Positions 15,632 to 22,217 of a DNA stretch of 35,893 nucleotides are shown here, in pieces. Positions within the stretch are counted from its first letter, which is position 1. Each line of letters starts with the position of its first letter. This DNA comes from Methylibium sp. (GTDB lineage Bacteria > Pseudomonadota > Gammaproteobacteria > Burkholderiales > Burkholderiaceae_C), in contig PNNH01000074.1 in NCBI GenBank assembly GCA_013824165.1, positions 1-35,893 of the forward strand. The letters run 5' to 3'. Position numbers and translations under genes: made by a program. The notes below the pieces were generated by a model. It had not been told where the DNA came from. It saw only the letters and a list, made by a program, of their open reading frames with translations, and did not search any database.

Positions 15632-15996
15632 GTCCTGCTCTCAGTCCCTGTCAAGGCACAAGGCTGGGGACAAGTTTTGCGCAACTGGGGGCTTATCCAC
15701 AGGCCAGGCGCTGTTCCAGAACTTGTTATCTGTTGGCACTCACGACAAAGAGCCCTCCACCCACATGCTTGCGCCGCTGCCAAGTACCTGCCGCGCATGG
15801 AGATTTTGGACTTATCCACAAGACATCGCCGGCTCTACTACGACTACTACTTTGAGATCCACCCTTTCAATCATTGAGTGTGGACGAGCTTTTCTTTTGC
15901 CATCGGCACGGCTGCTGCGCTTGAACCGTCAAAACCGGCTCATGTCACACTGGCAACCGTTGCACGTCAGCCGTTCAAGGCGATCTCTCCCGTTCC
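15632..15996. other. Intergenic region left of queD, holding origin-like element copy 1
   Basis: This 365-bp stretch carries no convincing gene. Its main content is the DnaA-box/trio element at 15661-15852. After it comes a relatively AT-rich stretch (about 15850-15905) and then the leader of the queD-like gene, whose only ribosome-binding candidate, AAGG near 15976, is poorly placed. Confidence 0.7.
15661..15852 (+). repeat. Origin-like element copy 1: DnaA boxes, GC spacer and DnaA-trio-like repeat
   Basis: Two perfect consensus DnaA boxes TTATCCACA lie at 15693-15701 and 15812-15820, and a weaker reverse-strand one (TTGTCCCCA) at 15665-15673. After the last box come 14 nt of spacer and then CTACTACGACTACTACTT (15835-15852), read as CTA CTA CGA CTA CTA CTT. 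This order (box, GC-rich spacer, 3'-GAT-5' trios on the complementary strand, AT-richer DNA) is that of the basal unwinding module of bacterial oriC. The element aligns without a gap to 17801-17992 at an offset of 2140 bp (about 60% identity by hand count), with all three box positions and the trios in register. Confidence 0.75.
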
Positions 15997-17100
15997 ATGA
16001 AGCAAACCACCTACTCAGCCTCCTGCGGCTTTGAATCCGCTTGCCAGATTCCAGCCTTGCCGCTGTCGCACCGCAGCCATGGCCTGCATGGCCACAGCTA
16101 CTTCGCCACCGTGCGCGCGCAGCTGCCCGAGGGCTGGGCTCCGTTTGCGGGTGCTGAGGTGGAAGAGCTGCGACGGCGCCTGGAGGCCTGTGTCGCGCCG
16201 CTCGACCATGCGCTGCTGAACCGCCATATCGAACAGCCGACCGACGAAAACATCGCGCGCTGGATACGCAGCCGTCTTGAAAATGAATTCAGCGTGCCAG
16301 GCATCCTGCAGGTTGGTATACAGAGCACGGCGCAGACCGGTGTTGATCTGGATGCCAATGGCCACGCCCATGTCTGGCGCCGCTACCGCTTCCAGGCGGC
16401 GCACAAGCTGCCTAATGTGCCGGCCGGCCACAAATGCGGCCGCATGCATGGCCACGGCTTCGAGGTGATCATCCATGCCAACCAGGATCTGGGCGAACGC
16501 GATCTGGCGATCGACTATGACCATCTCGACGAGCTCTGGGCACCGTTCCAGATCCAGCTGAACTACCACTGCCTCAATGAGATTGAAGGCCTGGCCAACC
16601 CGACCAGCGAGGTGATTTCCTCCTGGTTGTGGGAACGCCTGAAGCCGCAACTGCCGGAGCTGTCCTGGGTGACGGTCTACGAGACCGGCTCTAGCGGCGC
16701 GAACTATGACGGTCAGCGCTACCGCATCTGGAAGGAACTGACGCTGGATAGCGCCATCCGCCTGAAGCACGCGCCGGCGCACAGCCCCTTGTCGGGCATC
16801 CATGGCCATACCTACACGCTGCGCCTGCACCTGAGTGCCGAGCTGGATGCGCTGATGGGCTGGACCGTCGACTATGGCGATGTGAAGACCTTCTTCACTC
16901 CGATCTTCAAAGCCATTGACCACAGCCCGCTGTACGAGATTGCCGACCTGCCCGATGGCGATACCGCCAGCCTGGCGGCCTGGGTTCTGGACAAGGGCCG
17001 CGCCGTACTGCCGCAGCTGGACCGGGTGGACATGTACGAAACGCGCGGCTCCGGCTCTATCGTCAGTCTGGAAGGCGGCGACGAGCTGATTCCGGTTTGA
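15997..17100 (+). CDS. QueD-like 6-carboxy-tetrahydropterin synthase with three tandem PTPS domains
   Basis: Family members are usually about 120-150 residues with one domain; this protein has 367 residues and three PTPS-fold repeats. Domain 2 (about 126-240) has the complete catalytic set: H136, the C147-x3-H151-G-H153 motif (KCGRMHGHGF) and E229 in VYET. Domain 1 (about 1-115) keeps LHGHS, LDHALLN and PTDEN but has no motif cysteine or terminal Glu. Domain 3 (about 246-367) keeps KHAP, IHGHT, IDHSPL and MYETRGSGS but also lacks the cysteine. QueD turns dihydroneopterin triphosphate into 6-carboxy-5,6,7,8-tetrahydropterin, the substrate of QueE, whose gene follows 25 bp later. Chains with one active and two zinc-only domains could build the toroid seen for single-domain homologues; this is inference. 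Confidence 0.85.
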   Translation: MKQTTYSASCGFESACQIPALPLSHRSHGLHGHSYFATVRAQLPEGWAPFAGAEVEELRRRLEACVAPLDHALLNRHIEQPTDENIARWIRSRLENEFSVPGILQVGIQSTAQTGVDLDANGHAHVWRRYRFQAAHKLPNVPAGHKCGRMHGHGFEVIIHANQDLGERDLAIDYDHLDELWAPFQIQLNYHCLNEIEGLANPTSEVISSWLWERLKPQLPELSWVTVYETGSSGANYDGQRYRIWKELTLDSAIRLKHAPAHSPLSGIHGHTYTLRLHLSAELDALMGWTVDYGDVKTFFTPIFKAIDHSPLYEIADLPDGDTASLAAWVLDKGRAVLPQLDRVDMYETRGSGSIVSLEGGDELIPV

Positions 17101-17125
17101 AGAATCACCGCGGGAGGGAACAAGC

Positions 17126-17773
17126 ATGACTTATGCGGTGAAAGAAATTTTCTACACGCTGCAAGGCGAGGGTGCCCAGGCCGGCCGCGCCTCGGTGTTC
17201 TGCCGTTTTGCCGGCTGCAATCTGTGGAGCGGGCGCGAACAGGACCGCAGCACGGCGGTTTGCAATTTCTGTGACACCGACTTCGTGGGCACCGACGGGC
17301 AGGGCGGCGGCAAATTCGCGACGCCGGACACGCTTGCCGATGCGATCGACGCGCGCTGGCCCAGGGACGCGCAAGGCGTACGACTCGGCAAGCCCTATGT
17401 GGTGTGCACGGGCGGAGAGCCGCTGCTGCAGCTGGATGTGCCCTTGATCGAGGCGCTGCATGCGCGCGGCTTCGAGATTGCCGTCGAGACCAATGGCACG
17501 CAGCCGGCGCCACCGGGGCTGGACTGGATCTGCGTCAGCCCCAAGGCCGATGCCGAGCTGGTGCTGACCTCAGGGCATGAACTCAAGCTGATCTATCCGC
17601 AGCCGCTGGCGCGGCCGGAGCGTTTCGAGGGCCTGGCCTTCGAACACTTCTTCCTGCAGCCGCTCGATTCAGTGCTGAAGACCCAGCACACCCGCGAGGC
17701 GGTGGCCTATTGCATGGCCCATCCACAGTGGCGACTGTCGGTACAGATGCACAAGGTGATCGGCATCGATTGA
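17126..17773 (+). CDS. queE: 7-carboxy-7-deazaguanine synthase (radical SAM)
   Basis: The start at 17126 has a strong ribosome-binding site, GGAGGG at 17113-17118. The 215-residue enzyme converts 6-carboxytetrahydropterin to 7-carboxy-7-deazaguanine in queuosine/deazapurine biosynthesis. It has the substrate-binding opening FYTLQGEGAQAGRASVF and an iron-sulfur motif of the CX14CX2C kind: the cysteine after AG, 14 residues, then CNFC. This variant was described for Burkholderia QueE, in contrast to the usual CX3CX2C. The GGEPLLQ motif (SAM binding) and the PKAD/LKLIYP segments are also present. The queD-like gene just upstream and the shared operon make the pathway assignment strong. queC and queF are not in the window. 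Confidence 0.95.
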   Translation: MTYAVKEIFYTLQGEGAQAGRASVFCRFAGCNLWSGREQDRSTAVCNFCDTDFVGTDGQGGGKFATPDTLADAIDARWPRDAQGVRLGKPYVVCTGGEPLLQLDVPLIEALHARGFEIAVETNGTQPAPPGLDWICVSPKADAELVLTSGHELKLIYPQPLARPERFEGLAFEHFFLQPLDSVLKTQHTREAVAYCMAHPQWRLSVQMHKVIGID

Positions 17774-18078
17774 ATGGGCAATCCAGCCGGCCTGTGGGCA
17801 AGGCTGTGGACAGTTTTTGAATAAGCAAGGACTTGTCCACAGCGCAAGGGCCGGCACAAGAGTTGTTCTCTGTTCGAGTTGCTGCAACAAGGGGCCCCGC
17901 ACACAGGCTTGTGCTGTCGCCAAGTGCTTGTCAGGATTGGCCTTCAGCCGGCTGTCCACAGCGCAGGCCGGCCTCTACTACGACTACCAAGTTCTATAAG
18001 ACAAAAGATGTATTGAAGAAGCTTGGGAGCGGACGGCAGGTCTGAGTCCGCCGTCCGCGCGCCGACACGAGGCCTCGT
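17774..18078. other. Intergenic region right of queE, holding origin-like element copy 2
   Basis: This 305-bp convergent gap between queE and the OmpW-like gene has no credible gene. It contains the second DnaA-box/trio element (17793-17992), then an AT-rich stretch (about 17990-18023). GC-rich DNA from about 18025 ends at the reverse-strand stop codon of the porin gene. Confidence 0.7.
17793..17992 (+). repeat. Origin-like element copy 2: DnaA-box variants, GC spacer and DnaA-trio-like repeat
   Basis: DnaA-box-like 9-mers: TTGCCCACA (17793-17801, reverse), CTGTCCACA (17805-17813, reverse), TTGTCCACA (17833-17841, forward) and CTGTCCACA (17952-17960, forward). After the last comes a 14-nt GC-rich spacer and CTACTACGACTACCA (17975-17989), then an AT-rich stretch to about 18023 in otherwise GC-rich DNA. 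The order and spacing are the same as in copy 1 at 15661-15852. The boxes are mostly one or two bases off the TTATCCACA consensus, so this copy may bind DnaA more weakly. Confidence 0.7.
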
Positions 18079-18771
18079 TCAGAAGCTGTAGTCCAGCGCC
18101 ACGCTGATGGCGGTCGGGTCCAGCCGGGTCTCGATGGTCTGGCCGGTTGACAGCGTGCCGGTGGTCTTCAGCCGTACATAGGTGGCGGCCACGTCCACGC
18201 CCCAGCGCTTGTCCCATTTGTAGAGCGCGCCCAGCTGCACGGTAGGGCCGGAGGCGCTCTTCATCGACAAGGTGGTGGGTTTGCTCGGCAGTCCACCGGT
18301 CAGCCCCGATAGCGCCGCGGTGCTGCGCGCACGGAAGAAGCGTGCGTAGGTGGCGCCGGCGCCGACATAGGGCCGCAGCTTGGCGCTGCTGTCGCCAAAG
18401 CGGTACTGGGCCAGCAAAGTCATCGGCAAGGCCTGCACCGTGCCCAGGCGTCCCACACCGTCAATCGCACCAGCGCCGACGATCTTGTGCTCGAAGGGCA
18501 GGCCCAGCGGCAGGTCGATGATGATGTTGTCGCTCAGCGCATAGCTGATGCCGCCGCTCACCTGGGTGGCATCACCGACATCGATCTTGGTGCCGACCAG
18601 GCTGGGCGCGCTGAGATCGCCGCTCTTGACGGCCGGCATGATGGTGGTCAGGCCAATGCGGGCGCTGACGCGGCCATCGAGCTTGAGCTGTGCCTGTGCA
18701 CTGCCAGCCGCCATCAGGCCACCCAGCAGCAGCAGACCGAACATTTTGTTGAAGCGATGGGTCTTCTTCAT
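18079..18771 (-). CDS. OmpW-family outer membrane protein
   Basis: The chosen start, ATG at 18771 (MKKTHRFNKMFG), has GGAG seven bases upstream; a slightly longer in-frame form starts at 18786. The precursor is 230 residues with a signal peptide ending AGSAQA and a mature beta-barrel of eight strands. Typical OmpW segments are seen: the N-terminal RVSARIGLTTIMP, LPLGLPFEHKI, LRPYVGAGATYARFF and the C-terminal VALDYSF, ending in Phe as outer membrane barrels do. OmpW channels take up small, mostly hydrophobic molecules. It lies 25 bp downstream of the GDSL lipoprotein gene on the same strand, so the two probably form an operon, perhaps for ester or lipid use at the cell surface. Confidence 0.88.
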   Translation of the reverse strand: MKKTHRFNKMFGLLLLGGLMAAGSAQAQLKLDGRVSARIGLTTIMPAVKSGDLSAPSLVGTKIDVGDATQVSGGISYALSDNIIIDLPLGLPFEHKIVGAGAIDGVGRLGTVQALPMTLLAQYRFGDSSAKLRPYVGAGATYARFFRARSTAALSGLTGGLPSKPTTLSMKSASGPTVQLGALYKWDKRWGVDVAATYVRLKTTGTLSTGQTIETRLDPTAISVALDYSF

Positions 18772-18796
18772 GGTGTTCTCCGTCATGAGGCCGGGC

Positions 18797-19927
18797 TTAC
18801 AGCCAGCCCTTGTTGGCCAGCGTCTTGGAAATCAGCTGGCTCAGCAGCTGATGGCCGTAGGGCGTCGGGTGGAAACCGTCGGAGAAGGCATAGTTCTTCC
18901 ACCAATCGGCGCCGCTCTGGCCAGCCGGCGGCGCGGCGGACAGGGCGGTGGCGGTACAGGTGGCGAAGGTGTAGCTGGGCAGGCCGTCGCTGCCCACGCC
19001 GGTGATCGGGCAGGCGGGGGTCTTCACATTGCCCAGGCCGAACTGCTTCGGGTTGCTGAGTTGCTCATTGAAGCTGGTGTAGAAGTCGACGATGGCCACG
19101 CGCGGTTCGTCGGCAAAGCGCTTGGCCAGTTCGGCGTTGTAAGCCTCGACCCAGCCCTTGAACAGGGCTTCGGCCTGCGCGCGCGCCGCCGCGCCGGTGG
19201 CACCACCGCCACTGGCTGCCGCGATGCTGTCGAGCACGGTCTGGAAGCGCGGCGTGTTGGTGATGCCCGGCATGTTCAGCAAGGCTACGCGGGTGGCACC
19301 CTTGTCGAGAGCGCTGGTCTTGATCGAGGCATGGAACTTGGCCGCCAGCGCCTGCATATAGGCGCCACCCACGGTGGCCAGACCGGCAGCGCCGCCGGCC
19401 AGTGCCGTGCCGATCTGGGTGGGGCTCAACAGCGTGCCCAGCAGCCCGGCGTAGGCCGCAGCACCGTCGCGCGGTGCGCGCAGATAGGCGCCCACCAGGT
19501 CGGCCGCATCGTTGCCGCCACCGACGATCAGCAGCAGATCACTGCTCTTGAAGCCACCGGCCGTGGCCAGCTGCAGCGGCACGCCGCGCGGATCCATCGG
19601 GTTGCCGTGATTGATCACCGCGCCGCCAATGGCGAAGTTGGTGCAGCCTGCCTTGGGATTGGCGGCGAAGGTCGTGCCGGTGAAGACATAGAAGTTGCAC
19701 TGGCTCAGGCCATAGGCCTGGGCGATGCGCTCCGGATAGATCAGCGATTCGCTGCCCTGCACCGTGAACTTGATGCCAAAGGTTCCCACATCGGCCAGGC
19801 TGTCGCCAAACACCTTGAGCGAGGTGATGCCGGGATCCTTCGGAGTCACATCGGAGCCACCGCCACCGCAGGCGGCCAGGACCAGGCCGGCGGCCAGCGC
19901 CAGCAGCCGTTTTTGCATCGTCTTCAT
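18797..19927 (-). CDS. GDSL/SGNH-family esterase/lipase lipoprotein
   Basis: The ATG at 19927 has GGAG six bases before it and opens a signal peptide MKTMQKRLLALAAGLVLAAC with a lipobox cysteine followed by GGGGS. The precursor is 376 residues. SGNH blocks are seen in order: block I KVFGDSLADVG with the nucleophilic Ser, a glycine in NFAIGGAVINHG (block II), the oxyanion asparagine in LLLIVGGGNDAADL (block III), and FSDGFHPTPYGHQL with the catalytic Asp-x-x-His (block V). This places it with phospholipase/lecithinase-type GDSL esterases. It should act on the cell surface or in the periplasm on ester substrates. The OmpW-like gene follows in the same direction. Confidence 0.9.
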   Translation of the reverse strand: MKTMQKRLLALAAGLVLAACGGGGSDVTPKDPGITSLKVFGDSLADVGTFGIKFTVQGSESLIYPERIAQAYGLSQCNFYVFTGTTFAANPKAGCTNFAIGGAVINHGNPMDPRGVPLQLATAGGFKSSDLLLIVGGGNDAADLVGAYLRAPRDGAAAYAGLLGTLLSPTQIGTALAGGAAGLATVGGAYMQALAAKFHASIKTSALDKGATRVALLNMPGITNTPRFQTVLDSIAAASGGGATGAAARAQAEALFKGWVEAYNAELAKRFADEPRVAIVDFYTSFNEQLSNPKQFGLGNVKTPACPITGVGSDGLPSYTFATCTATALSAAPPAGQSGADWWKNYAFSDGFHPTPYGHQLLSQLISKTLANKGWL

Positions 19928-20076
19928 TGCTGTCTCCATGTCTTTGTCCCGCATCAACGGCGCGGGCTGTTTCTTGCATAGCGATGGCTACTCTACTGTT
20001 TGCCCCCTGGCAGCCAAGGAGTGCAAACCCCTGGGCGTATCTCGGGCGAGACGGGCGGCCATGCCACACTGCGCTC

Positions 20077-20391
20077 ATGGACATTGCCGACTTGCAGCGC
20101 CGTTTGCGCGACTTTGCCGCCCAGCGCAACTGGGAGCCGTATCAGACGCCCAAGAACCTGGCGATGGCCATGGTGGTGGAGGCCGCCGAGCTGGTGGAGA
20201 TCTTCCAGTGGCTGACGCCCGAGGAGTCCCTGGCCATCGCGCAAGACCCGGCGCGCCACCAGCATCTGGGCGAAGAAATTGCCGACGTGATGCTCTACCT
20301 GCTGCAGATCGCAGACCACAGCGGCGTCGACATCGAGAAGGCGCTTGAGCGCAAGCTGGCGATGAATGCACGCAAATACCCAGCCCCCTGA
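20077..20391 (+). CDS. MazG-like nucleotide pyrophosphohydrolase
   Basis: This 104-residue single-domain all-alpha pyrophosphatase begins at ATG 20077 (MDIADLQRRLRDFAAQRNWEPY). It has the metal-binding MazG-type pattern EAAELVEIFQW (E-x2-E) and, later, LGEEIADVMLYLLQIAD (E-E-x2-D), followed by the KALERKLAMNARKYP tail. This shape is like the MazG-like/RS21-C6 group that cleaves non-canonical or excess dNTPs, including dCTP, to the monophosphate. It is probably a house-cleaning enzyme. The DEDDh exonuclease gene starts 10 bp after its stop, so both may be co-expressed in DNA maintenance. Confidence 0.9.
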   Translation: MDIADLQRRLRDFAAQRNWEPYQTPKNLAMAMVVEAAELVEIFQWLTPEESLAIAQDPARHQHLGEEIADVMLYLLQIADHSGVDIEKALERKLAMNARKYPAP

Positions 20392-20401
20392 ACGCCCAGC
20401 T

Positions 20402-21061
20402 ATGCAGACGATCGCCGTCATTGACTTTGAGACCACGGGCATCAGCCCGAACAGTGGTGGCCGCGCCACCGAGATCGCCGCCGTGCTGGTGCAGGACGGC
20501 CGTATCGTCGACCAGTACCAGAGCCTGATGAACAGCGGTGCCTGGGTGCCGCCCTTCATCGAGCAACTGACCGGCATCAGCAATGCGATGCTGGCCGATG
20601 CGCCCGACTCGACGCAGGTGATGCGCGAGGTGGCCGAGTTCACCCGCGGCTGCCCGCTGGTGGCACACAACGCGGCCTTTGACCGAGGCTTCTGGCATTA
20701 CGAGCTGGCGCAGGCCGGCACCGAGCCCGACCCGGCGCATGAGTTCGCCTGCACGGTGCTGCTGGCGCGGCGGCTCTATCCGGATGCGCCCAACTGCAAG
20801 CTCGGCACCTTGGCACGCTTCTTTGCATTGCCCGATACCGGCCGGGCCCACCGTGCGCTGGCTGACGCCCAGACCACCGCGCACCTGCTGCTGCGCATGC
20901 AGCAGGACCTGGCCCGCCGCTATGCCGGCGAACTGGGGCCGCTGGCGGTTGAGCATGCGCTGCTGGCCCGGCTGCAGCGCAGCGCCAAATCGGCCCTGGC
21001 GCGCAGCGTGAGCGACTGGGTCGGAAAGAGACAGCCGGCGCTGAGCACCGTTCCAGACTGA
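20402..21061 (+). CDS. DEDDh 3'-5' exonuclease, DnaQ-like
   Basis: The ATG at 20402 starts the fold directly (MQTIAVIDFETTG). An upstream in-frame ATG (20366) would overlap the previous gene and add 12 residues without fold content. The 219-residue protein has Exo I DFETTG (D8, E10), Exo II HNAAFDRGF and Exo III HRALADAQ, with the DEDDh histidine and aspartate. This matches the exonuclease domain of the DNA polymerase III epsilon subunit, but the protein lacks a recognisable clamp-binding or alpha-binding tail and is not obviously the dnaQ proofreader. It may trim DNA or RNA 3' ends. It follows the MazG-like gene. Confidence 0.9.
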   Translation: MQTIAVIDFETTGISPNSGGRATEIAAVLVQDGRIVDQYQSLMNSGAWVPPFIEQLTGISNAMLADAPDSTQVMREVAEFTRGCPLVAHNAAFDRGFWHYELAQAGTEPDPAHEFACTVLLARRLYPDAPNCKLGTLARFFALPDTGRAHRALADAQTTAHLLLRMQQDLARRYAGELGPLAVEHALLARLQRSAKSALARSVSDWVGKRQPALSTVPD

Positions 21062-21175
21062 GGCTCTAAAAAATCGAACTGTCAAGCGGCCCGACGGGCT
21101 CGATTGGCAGGGACAATTCCGCCCTTTCGTGCGCTGTTGCCAGAGTCTTTTTTCTCTCTCCCTTCCTTTCCCAGT

Positions 21176-21694
21176 ATGTCGAGTATTCAGGTTCGTCCGG
21201 CCACGTTGCGTGATGCCAAAGCCATCGCAGAAATCCATGTTGCAGCTTGGCAGGGTGCATACAAAGGTTTGCTGCCAGACAGCCATCTGGACGCACTGTC
21301 GGTGCAAAAGCGTCAAGCCTTCTGGCGAGAAGCCATCGATTTGTGCGAGCCGCAGGTGATGGTGGCGCATATCGATAACGAGCTGATGGGCTTTGTCGGC
21401 TTCGACCGCTCGCGCGACAAGGGCACGCCGTCCAGCACGGGCGAGATCTGGGCTATGTATGCCAAGCCGGTGCATTGGGACAAGGGCGTCGGCCTGGCGT
21501 TGTGGGACGCCGCCCGCGATGGGCTGCAGGAAGAGGGTTGCACCAAGGTAACGCTGTGGACCTGGCTGCGCAACGAACGTGCGCTGCGCTTCTTCGAGAT
21601 GGCCGGCTTCAAGCGCGAGCTCGGCAGCGCCAAGACCACCGAGGTCGGCGGCCTGCGCCTCGAAGAACTCCGCCTCCAACGGTCATTGGTCTGA
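21176..21694 (+). CDS. GNAT-family N-acetyltransferase
   Basis: The ATG at 21176 (MSSIQVRPATLRDAKAIAEIH) starts the fold; an upstream TTG at 21104 would add a pyrimidine-run-encoded segment with no fold content. The protein has 172 residues. It shows the N-terminal RPAT..DA.AIAEIH strand-helix, the central beta-hairpin (VMVAHIDNELMGFVGF), a cofactor loop WDKGVGLALWDAA in place of the Q/RxxGxG/A acetyl-CoA motif, and the terminal ERALRFFEMAGFKRE helix-strand typical of GNATs. The acceptor is unknown. Two hairpins follow the gene (21706-21763). Confidence 0.88.
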   Translation: MSSIQVRPATLRDAKAIAEIHVAAWQGAYKGLLPDSHLDALSVQKRQAFWREAIDLCEPQVMVAHIDNELMGFVGFDRSRDKGTPSSTGEIWAMYAKPVHWDKGVGLALWDAARDGLQEEGCTKVTLWTWLRNERALRFFEMAGFKRELGSAKTTEVGGLRLEELRLQRSLV

Positions 21695-21705
21695 GTCAGG
21701 ACCGA

Positions 21706-21727
21706 GGGCAAGCCAAGTGGCTTGCCC
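21706..21727 (+). terminator. Hairpin after the GNAT gene
   Basis: GGGCAAGCC (21706-21714) and GGCTTGCCC (21719-21727) form a perfect 9-bp stem with an AAGT loop, 11 bp after the stop codon. There is no T-tract, but a second hairpin (GGCTGC-CTGCAA-GCAGCC, 21746-21763) follows closely. Confidence 0.6.
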
Positions 21728-21962
21728 GACGCCCGACGAAGGACTGGCTGCCTGCAAGCAGCCGGCCTGAACCCGCGCACAGGGCCTAGCCGAAAGGCTC
21801 AACAGGACCGATGCCGCGCCCACCAGGGTCAGGTCTTGCCTCCAATCCTGCAAGCATGTCGCGGCTAAGAGTGACGCGCCCTGACGCTTTGAGAACTTGT
21901 TGGCGCTTCCCGCGCTGCAAACGAATTGGGTCAGCGTCTGAAGGATGCAGAATCCGGCCGCG

Positions 21963-22181
21963 ATGAGCAGCTTCAAGCATTCGATGTCAGCCGGCATGTG
22001 GCGCGTGGTGTTCCACGAGCGGCGCGGCTATCGCATTCATGTCGACAAGACCGGACCCTGGCTGCCCAGCAAGAAGATGGCCGAGCAGTGGGCCCACTGG
22101 TTCAAGTCCCAGGGCTACTGCGTGGTGCTGCAGGACCAGACGGGCGCTGTCGAGAAGCAGTACCAGGGCCTGCCGAGCTGA
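21963..22181 (+). CDS. Small hypothetical protein
   Basis: The ORF ends in TGA at 22179-22181. I give 72 residues from the ATG at 21963 (MSSFKHSMSAGMWRVV). The ATG at 21945 gives 78 but has AAGG directly touching it. The predicted protein is an alpha/beta mix: WRVVFHERRGYRIHVDK, then WLPSKKMAEQWAHWFKSQGYCVVLQDQTG. The composition (several Trp, Lys/Arg-rich) looks like a real folded small domain. I do not recognise a family. It lies alone between the GNAT hairpins and a convergent gene on the other strand. Confidence 0.55.
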   Translation: MSSFKHSMSAGMWRVVFHERRGYRIHVDKTGPWLPSKKMAEQWAHWFKSQGYCVVLQDQTGAVEKQYQGLPS

Positions 22182-22217
22182 TCGGTCAAACCCGCGGGGC
22201 TGGGTGGCGCAGCGCCC

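Noticed and set aside
17817-18045. Small ORFs inside the second intergenic element
   Set aside because: Their codons follow the DnaA-box and CTA repeats and differ from those in the homologous copy at 15661-15852; the conservation is in DNA motif spacing and not in reading frame.
15632-18078. Claim that this locus is the main chromosomal oriC
   Set aside because: The modules look origin-like, but dnaA, dnaN, rpmH, gidA/mnmG and parAB are absent. The genes to the left (1-15631) mostly point toward the element, the opposite of the leading-strand bias expected for an origin. I therefore only claim an origin-like or DnaA-binding module.
18548-19981. Long plus-strand open frame opposite the GDSL and OmpW genes
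   Set aside because: It is antisense to two genes with strong motifs and ribosome-binding sites; its composition is low complexity, Gly/Ala/Arg/Gln-rich, typical of shadow frames.
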